From: Microbacteriaceae bacterium 3FA27C10
GTDB taxonomy: Bacteria; Actinomycetota; Actinomycetes; Actinomycetales; Microbacteriaceae
Direction: 5' to 3'
NCBI GenBank assembly: GCA_005502775.1
Contig: SCNI01000031.1
Span: 1 to 44,735, forward strand
DNA: 44,735 bases
Every line of letters begins with the position of its first letter. The first letter of the stretch is position 1. The translations under genes were made by a program, and so were the position numbers. The notes under the pieces are model-generated. The model made no database searches. It was not told the DNA's origin and saw only the letters and a list, made by a program, of their open reading frames with translations. Below are positions 40,487 through 44,735 of this stretch, piece after piece.

Positions 40487-41412
40487 CCGAGCAGCGTCCG
40501 GGCCACCGCGACGTCGTCGTTCATCTGCGCGATCAGCGGCTCGATGCCGGTGAACCGCACCTGGCCCCGGATGCGCGCCACGAACGACACGTCGACGACA
40601 TGATCGTAGAGATCGAGTTCGCGGTCGAGCACATAGGCCTCCACCTGCTTGGGCGGCACCCCGGCGAAGGTCGGATTGCTGCCCACCGAGATCGCGGCCG
40701 GGTAGCGCTCCTCGCCGTCGATCAGCCAGCCCGCGTACACGCCGTCGGCGGGGATGAGTCCCTCCGACTCGGGCGAGAGGTTCGCGGTGGGGAAGCCGAG
40801 CTCGCGGCCGCGGGCGGCGCCGTGCACCACCATGCCGCGCACCGAGGGGGTGCGGCCGAGCAGTTCGCCGGCGCGCTGCACCTCACCCTGGGCGAGCAGT
40901 TCGCGGATCCAGGTCGACGACACCTTGCGGGCGTCGCCGGGCTTCACCTCGGCGATGAGGTCGACGTCGAAGCCGAACTCGGCACCGAGGGTGCGCAGGG
41001 TCTCGAAGGTGCCCTGGCCCTTCGCGCCGAAGCGGAAGTCGTCGCCCACCATCACCACGCTCGCCCCGCAGATCTCGTGCAGGATGCGCTGGGCGAATTC
41101 GCGCGGCGGCATCGCCGCGAGGGCCGCGTCGAACGGCAGGAAGAGGGTCACGTCGACGCCGGTCCCGGCCAGCAGCTCGAGCTTCTGCTGGTTGCCGACG
41201 AGAGCATCCGGCCGCGCCAGCGGGTCGAGCTGGGCGAGTGGGTGCCGGTCGAAGGTGATGACCACCGAGGTGAGTCCGCGTTCGCGGGCCACGCGGGTGA
41301 GCTCGTCGAGCACCGCGCGATGGCCGGCGTGCACGCCGTCGAACTTTCCGATCGTGACGGCCGAGGGGCCGAGGCCCGCGGGAACGCCGTCGAGGCCGAA
41401 GTAGGTCTTCAC
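40483..41412 (-). CDS. ribF: Bifunctional riboflavin kinase / FAD synthetase
   Basis: Makes FMN and FAD from riboflavin in the cytoplasm; 309 residues, normal length. The N-terminal nucleotidyltransferase-like FAD synthetase domain has GKFDGVHAGH at 22-31 and the ISSTWIRELL-like motif as VSSTWIRELLAQG. The C-terminal flavokinase domain has GRELGFPTANL and the DLYDHVVDVSFVARIRG barrel end. GTG at 41412 is chosen by homology (VKTYFGLDGVP) and overlaps the previous gene by GTGA. It is part of the truB-to-MFS run of overlapping genes. Confidence 0.95.
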   Translation of the reverse strand: MKTYFGLDGVPAGLGPSAVTIGKFDGVHAGHRAVLDELTRVARERGLTSVVITFDRHPLAQLDPLARPDALVGNQQKLELLAGTGVDVTLFLPFDAALAAMPPREFAQRILHEICGASVVMVGDDFRFGAKGQGTFETLRTLGAEFGFDVDLIAEVKPGDARKVSSTWIRELLAQGEVQRAGELLGRTPSVRGMVVHGAARGRELGFPTANLSPESEGLIPADGVYAGWLIDGEERYPAAISVGSNPTFAGVPPKQVEAYVLDRELDLYDHVVDVSFVARIRGQVRFTGIEPLIAQMNDDVAVARTLLG

Positions 41413-41819
41413 TTCGTGCGCCGCAGCCAGAGCAGGCCGAGCACCGGCAGCACGAGCGGGATGAACAGGTAGCCCATGCCGTACCACGACCACACCGAGG
41501 CCTTCGCGAACAGCTCCGGCAGGAAGAGGCTCAGGGTACCGACCGTGACGACCCCCACGAGCTCGAAGCTGATGGTGATGAGTGCCACCCGGTGCCAGAG
41601 CGGGCCGGGCGCGATCAGCGCGACCGTGGCGACGATGTAGACCACGGCGGCGACGGCCGAGAGCGTGTAGGCGAGGGGCGCCTGGTCGAATTTCGCGATG
41701 ATCTCGTAGACCGAGCGACCGGTGGCGGCGAGGGCGAGGATGCCGTACACGGCGATGAGGGCCCGTCCGATTCCCCGGGAACGGGTCTTGGACGCAAGTG
41801 CGAGTGTGTCGTCAGCCAT
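41409..41819 (-). CDS. Four-helix membrane protein upstream of ribF
   Basis: A 136-residue integral membrane protein with helices at about residues 18-34, 48-70, 78-100 and 112-131, and a basic RRTK end. It is of a kind often found beside truB/ribF in related bacteria, but I do not know a function. ATG at 41819 follows the TAAACT element with ten bases between. The stop overlaps the ribF GTG. Confidence 0.78.
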   Translation of the reverse strand: MADDTLALASKTRSRGIGRALIAVYGILALAATGRSVYEIIAKFDQAPLAYTLSAVAAVVYIVATVALIAPGPLWHRVALITISFELVGVVTVGTLSLFLPELFAKASVWSWYGMGYLFIPLVLPVLGLLWLRRTK

Positions 41820-41860
41820 GGCAGATACGAGTTTATGGCACGGCCGAAGCCGGCCGTCGC

Positions 41861-42229
41861 TCAGGCGCCCTGCACGAACCAGATGACGTTCATCCGGTAC
41901 ACCATCACCGCGACGGCCAGGCAGATGGCCCCGAGCACGACCGTGCTCCAGCGCGTGCGTTCGATCAGCGCCCAGAAGCCACCGGCGACCGGCAGCAGCA
42001 CGGCCGAGATGAGGTAGATGTAGAACTCGAGCACACTTCCCCGGGCCTCGTTGCCGAAGGCCGGAGCGGCGATCGCCACGATCAGCTGCACGACGAGCAG
42101 CAGCTCCACGAGCGCGGTGGCGCCCATGGTGAGGTCGGAGGGCTTGCGGCCGGTGAGGCCCAGAACCACGCAGAGCAGCCCGGCGGCGACCGCGACCACC
42201 ACCTGGACGGTCGTGAACCACTCGATCAC
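41861..42229 (-). CDS. Small membrane protein after truB
   Basis: A 122-residue membrane protein with four hydrophobic segments at about residues 6-26, 36-56, 68-90 and 96-116. GTG start at 42229 overlaps the truB stop (GTGA), and AGGAG lies seven bases before it within truB. No motif was recognised. It resembles the next gene downstream (41409-41819) in size and topology but shares no obvious sequence. Confidence 0.78.
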   Translation of the reverse strand: MIEWFTTVQVVVAVAAGLLCVVLGLTGRKPSDLTMGATALVELLLVVQLIVAIAAPAFGNEARGSVLEFYIYLISAVLLPVAGGFWALIERTRWSTVVLGAICLAVAVMVYRMNVIWFVQGA

Positions 42230-43257
42230 TGCACATCTCCTGACGTCGGCCCGTATTCGTCGGGCGGGAAGTTCACGATGCTCTTCGCGGTGCGGCCGCT
42301 CACGGCCACCAGCCCGAGCAGGCGCCCGTCGGCCGTGACGGCCGCGAACGGGCCGCCGTCCGGCAGCGTCTTCGCCAGGCCCCGGATGCCCTCGGGCACC
42401 TCCACGCGCTGCCCGTGCCCCAGCGCGGTCGCCTGCTCGGCGTCGACGTCGAGCACCGGGAAGAGCGCGGTCGCCACGGCCGCGGCGCCGAGGAGCGGCA
42501 CGCGGGCGGCGGCCGAGGCGGCGACGCCATCGGGCCCGGATTCCGCCGCGATCTCCTCGGCCCTCGCGGCGAGTTCCTCGAGCGTGAGGGCGTCGCTCAC
42601 GGCGAACGGACCGATGCGGGTGCGGCGAAGGCTCGTGAGGTGCCCGCCCACGCCGAGCGCCGTGCCCGCATCCCGCGCGATCGCCCGGATGTAGGTGCCC
42701 GAGGAGCACACGACGCGCACGTCGACGTCGACGAAGTCGCGGCCTCCCTCGGTCACGCTCCGCGGCTCGCCGAGCAGCTCGAGCTCGGAGATCGTCACCG
42801 TGCGGCCGGCGAGCACCACGTCCTCGCCCGCCCGAACGCGCGCGTAGGCGCGCTGACCGTCGACCTTGATGGCGCTCACCGAGCTCGGCACCTGCGTGAT
42901 GGTGCCGCGCTGCGCGGCGAACGCGGTCTCGATGCTCTCGCCGGAGAGCCGGCCCAGCGCATCCGGAACCGGTTCGCTCGTGAACTCCCCCTCGGAGTCG
43001 TCGGTGCTGGTCGCGGCCCCGAAGCGCACGGTCGCGAAGTACTCCTTGTCGAGACCGACGATGTAGGTCAGGAGGCGCGTCGAGCTGTTGACGCCGAGGA
43101 TCAGCAGACCCGTCGCGAGCGGATCGAGCGTGCCGGCGTGCCCGACCTTGCGCGTTCCGGCGAGGCGGCGCACGCGAGCCACCACGTCATGGCTGGTGAA
43201 CCCGCCGGACTTGTCGATGAGCAGAACGCCGCTCGCGGTGGATGCCGGGGTTTTCAC
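42226..43257 (-). CDS. truB: tRNA pseudouridine(55) synthase
   Basis: Forms pseudouridine 55 in the T-loop of tRNAs. The catalytic Asp45 is in KVGHAGTLDPLATGLL, preceded by DKSGGFTSHDVV, with the later RAYARVRAGE and VVCSSGTYIRAIARD blocks. A C-terminal domain of about 100 residues is typical of actinobacterial TruB. GTG at 43257 is preferred because homology begins near GVLLIDK; an upstream ATG at 43290 would add 11 residues. It heads the overlapping run that ends with ribF and an MFS gene. Confidence 0.95.
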   Translation of the reverse strand: MKTPASTASGVLLIDKSGGFTSHDVVARVRRLAGTRKVGHAGTLDPLATGLLILGVNSSTRLLTYIVGLDKEYFATVRFGAATSTDDSEGEFTSEPVPDALGRLSGESIETAFAAQRGTITQVPSSVSAIKVDGQRAYARVRAGEDVVLAGRTVTISELELLGEPRSVTEGGRDFVDVDVRVVCSSGTYIRAIARDAGTALGVGGHLTSLRRTRIGPFAVSDALTLEELAARAEEIAAESGPDGVAASAAARVPLLGAAAVATALFPVLDVDAEQATALGHGQRVEVPEGIRGLAKTLPDGGPFAAVTADGRLLGLVAVSGRTAKSIVNFPPDEYGPTSGDVQ

Positions 43258-43311
43258 GCCTGCAACGCTAACAGCAACGCGGCCGCGCATCCGGCCCCGC
43301 GTCCGGCCTCG

Positions 43312-43926
43312 TCAGCAGGAGTCGGCGAAGCTGCGGCGCGGATGCGCGGGGTCGGCGATCTCGATGATCGCGCCGGCACCGAAGCGCGGGCCGGCCTCGG
43401 CCTGGTAGAGCGCGTCCGCCCCGGCAGCCGCCTCGCCGAGGCCGAACTGGCGCCCTTCGAGGTAGGCGGTGAAGTTGAACTGGCCCCGGAGGCCGGGGCG
43501 CTGCAGGAACGGGCCGTCGAGCACGAGCACCGAGTCGGCGGGCGCGGTGAGCCATTTCGACTCGCGCTCTGTGTCGCGGTCGGCGTCGAAGGCGGCCAGC
43601 TGGAAGCCGGTGCTGCCACCGAGGCGGAAGGGCTCGATGAGCACCCGCTTCAGCGTGGAGTCGTCGTAGCGGTCGAAGTAGTAGCCCTCGGGCGAGTTGT
43701 CGCCGCGCAGGGTGCGGGCGGCACGGGGGTGCTGGAAGTCGTCCATCGAGGCTCGCGCGACGTGCGACCCGGCGCGCGAGAAGGCCTGGGCGAGGGAGTC
43801 GGCGAAACGACCGGTGCCCTCGATGCCGTCGACGGCCACGATCACGCGGCCCGCCTTGTAGTTGTGCCGGATCTCTGCCGCGAGGGCATCGGCGAAGTCG
43901 CTCTCGGGGGTCGCAACCTGAACCAT
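43312..43926 (-). CDS. Uridine-kinase-like P-loop protein with degenerate Walker A
   Basis: A 204-residue protein with the overall order of uridine kinase-like NTPases: strand VIVAVDGIEG, then MDDFQHP (the usual Asp-containing substrate loop), EGYYFDRYD, and SVLVLDGPFLQRP. However, the P-loop reads GIEGTGRF at residues 34-41, so the invariant Lys is Arg40 and the Ser/Thr is Phe41. That makes ordinary kinase activity doubtful. TAGACT-GGGGTC-ATG gives a leaderless-type start. It is divergent from mutY with a 50-base gap. Confidence 0.8.
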   Translation of the reverse strand: MVQVATPESDFADALAAEIRHNYKAGRVIVAVDGIEGTGRFADSLAQAFSRAGSHVARASMDDFQHPRAARTLRGDNSPEGYYFDRYDDSTLKRVLIEPFRLGGSTGFQLAAFDADRDTERESKWLTAPADSVLVLDGPFLQRPGLRGQFNFTAYLEGRQFGLGEAAAGADALYQAEAGPRFGAGAIIEIADPAHPRRSFADSC

Positions 43927-43932
43927 GACCCC

Positions 43933-43970
43933 AGTCTACGAGCCGCCCGCGTGCTGCACGCCCGTAGAGT
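43933..43970. promoter_or_regulatory. Divergent leaderless-type promoters of the kinase-like gene and mutY
   Basis: On the minus strand TAGACT (43933-43938) is six bases before the ATG at 43926. On the plus strand TAGAGT (43965-43970) is six bases before the ATG at 43977. Both fit TANNNT-N6-ATG within one 50-base gap. Confidence 0.5.
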
Positions 43971-43976
43971 GGAGGG

Positions 43977-44735
43977 ATGCCCGCGCCGCTCGCCGAGACC
44001 GTGATCGAGTGGTTCGCGGGGCACGCGCGCGATCTGCCGTGGCGGCGCCCGGGCTTCTCCGCCTGGGGAACGCTCGTGAGCGAGTTCATGCTGCAGCAGA
44101 CCCCGGTGGTGCGAGTCGTCCCGCGCCTGGACGAGTGGCTCACCCGCTGGCCCACGCCCGCCGCGCTCGCGGCCGAGCCGGCCGGCGAGGCGGTGCGGGC
44201 CTGGCAGTCGCTCGGCTACCCGCGCCGGGCCCTCTGGCTGCACGCCTGTGCTGTCGCCATCACCGAGCGCTACGACGGTGTCGTGCCGAACGACGTCGAG
44301 GCGCTGCGCTCCCTGCCCGGTATCGGCGACTACACCGCGCGGGCGGTGGCCGTCTTCGCCTACGGCGGACGGCATCCGGTGGTCGACACGAACATCCGCC
44401 GGGTCGTCGCGCGGGCCGTCGACGGGCTCCCGGATGCGCCGGCTCCCAGCGCCCGCCGCGATCTGGCGGCGATGGACGCCCTGCTGCCCGCCGATGTGGA
44501 GGCATCCACCCGCTTCAACGCGGGCATGATGGAGCTCGGCGCCCTCGTCTGCACGGCCCGCTCACCGAAGTGCGAGCTCTGCCCCCTCGCCGCCGCCGAC
44601 GCCTGCGCCTGGCGCTCCTTCGGCTACCCCTCGACCGAGGTGCCCCGCAAACCCAGACAGAAGAAATACGAGGGCTCCGAGCTCCATCATGCCCGCGTTG
44701 AAGCGGGTGGATGCCTCCACATCGGCGGGCAGCAG
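43977..44735 (+). CDS. mutY: A/G-specific adenine DNA glycosylase, 3' truncated
   Basis: Removes adenine mispaired with 8-oxoguanine. Visible parts are PWRRPGFSAWGTLVSEFMLQ with the catalytic Glu before MLQQT, the helix-hairpin-helix LPGIGDYTARAV, the catalytic Asp in VVDTNIRRVVAR, and the iron-sulfur loop with Cys residues spaced C-x6-C-x2-C-x7-C; x5 is the usual last spacing. The frame runs off the window, but from about 44668 the bases are an inverted copy of 44481-44548, so the final 20 or so codons are not genuine and the NUDIX-like C-terminal domain is missing. Confidence 0.9.
   Translation, partial: MPAPLAETVIEWFAGHARDLPWRRPGFSAWGTLVSEFMLQQTPVVRVVPRLDEWLTRWPTPAALAAEPAGEAVRAWQSLGYPRRALWLHACAVAITERYDGVVPNDVEALRSLPGIGDYTARAVAVFAYGGRHPVVDTNIRRVVARAVDGLPDAPAPSARRDLAAMDALLPADVEASTRFNAGMMELGALVCTARSPKCELCPLAAADACAWRSFGYPSTEVPRKPRQKKYEGSELHHARVEAGGCLHIGGQQ
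44481..44548. repeat. Left arm of terminal inverted repeat (within mutY)
   Basis: These 68 bases occur again, reverse-complemented, at 44668-44735 with one mismatch. The natural copy is this one, as it encodes conserved MutY sequence. Confidence 0.95.
44668..44735. repeat. Right arm of terminal inverted repeat at window end
   Basis: Reverse complement of 44481-44548 (67 of 68 bases). It replaces the expected MutY continuation after KKYEGS. Probably a fold-back artefact at a contig end, with microhomology GAGGGC at the switch point. Confidence 0.9.

Overview
This window is a gene-dense, very GC-rich stretch of an actinobacterial chromosome. Gene content (CE1758/CE1759-type flavin pair, long-form DeoC, actinobacterial HelD-like helicase, srs-like type III PKS triad) and the many GTG starts, GTGA/ATGA overlaps and TANNNT-N6/7-ATG leaderless-type starts point to the Microbacteriaceae. 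This is a judgement from protein and promoter style; no 16S or tRNA gene is present. The last 68 bases are an inverted copy of a segment about 190 bases upstream, so the window probably ends at a contig end carrying a fold-back artefact.

Layout. 0.07-2 kb: a small membrane protein and dapB (minus), then a GNAT acetyltransferase (plus). 2.1-13.2 kb, all minus: histidine phosphatase, M16 peptidase, pnp, a membrane protein, a type III PKS / methyltransferase / FAD monooxygenase triad, an FMN reductase with an LLM flavin monooxygenase, and rpsO. rpsO and pnp, adjacent in many bacteria, are about 6.3 kb apart here with six genes between them. 13.4-15.8 kb (plus): a 2-oxoglutarate/Fe(II) oxygenase coupled to an MFS exporter. 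15.9-24.5 kb (minus): HelD-like helicase, FKBP, GlcD-like oxidase, aspartase, aldehyde dehydrogenase, a 79-residue membrane protein and a PiT phosphate transporter. 24.6-29.9 kb: prolyl-oligopeptidase-type S9 peptidase (plus), a YciI-like protein, an SNF2-family ATPase and a small membrane protein (minus). 29.9-33.6 kb (plus): a small unknown protein, pseudouridine catabolism genes psuG-psuK and an M20 peptidase. 33.7-43.9 kb (minus): SGNH hydrolase, an SDR/DUF2867 protein, a deoC operon with a complete and a shortened aldehyde dehydrogenase, and a tightly overlapping truB / membrane / membrane / ribF / MFS run, preceded by a uridine-kinase-like protein. 43.98 kb to the end (plus): mutY, cut by the window end.

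How the genes work together. DeoC splits deoxyribose-5-phosphate into glyceraldehyde-3-phosphate and acetaldehyde, and the coupled ALDH pair can oxidise the aldehyde. PsuK and PsuG form the two-step pseudouridine salvage route. The PKS triad has the composition of the Streptomyces srsABC phenolic-lipid/quinone operon, and the neighbouring LLM/FMN-reductase pair looks like a two-component flavin monooxygenase. The rest is housekeeping: lysine biosynthesis, RNA turnover, translation, flavin synthesis, tRNA modification and base-excision repair.

Most interesting sequence-level observations: a 38-bp near-perfect palindrome abutting the PKS start codon; a split ALDH16-like gene pair; a psuG gene with no ATG/GTG/TTG start in a plausible place; a 15-bp in-frame tandem repeat at the methyltransferase/monooxygenase overlap; two related large palindromes bracketing the YciI-like gene; missing key residues in DapB (H to S) and in a uridine-kinase-like P-loop (K to R); and at least a dozen leaderless-type promoters that help fix gene starts.
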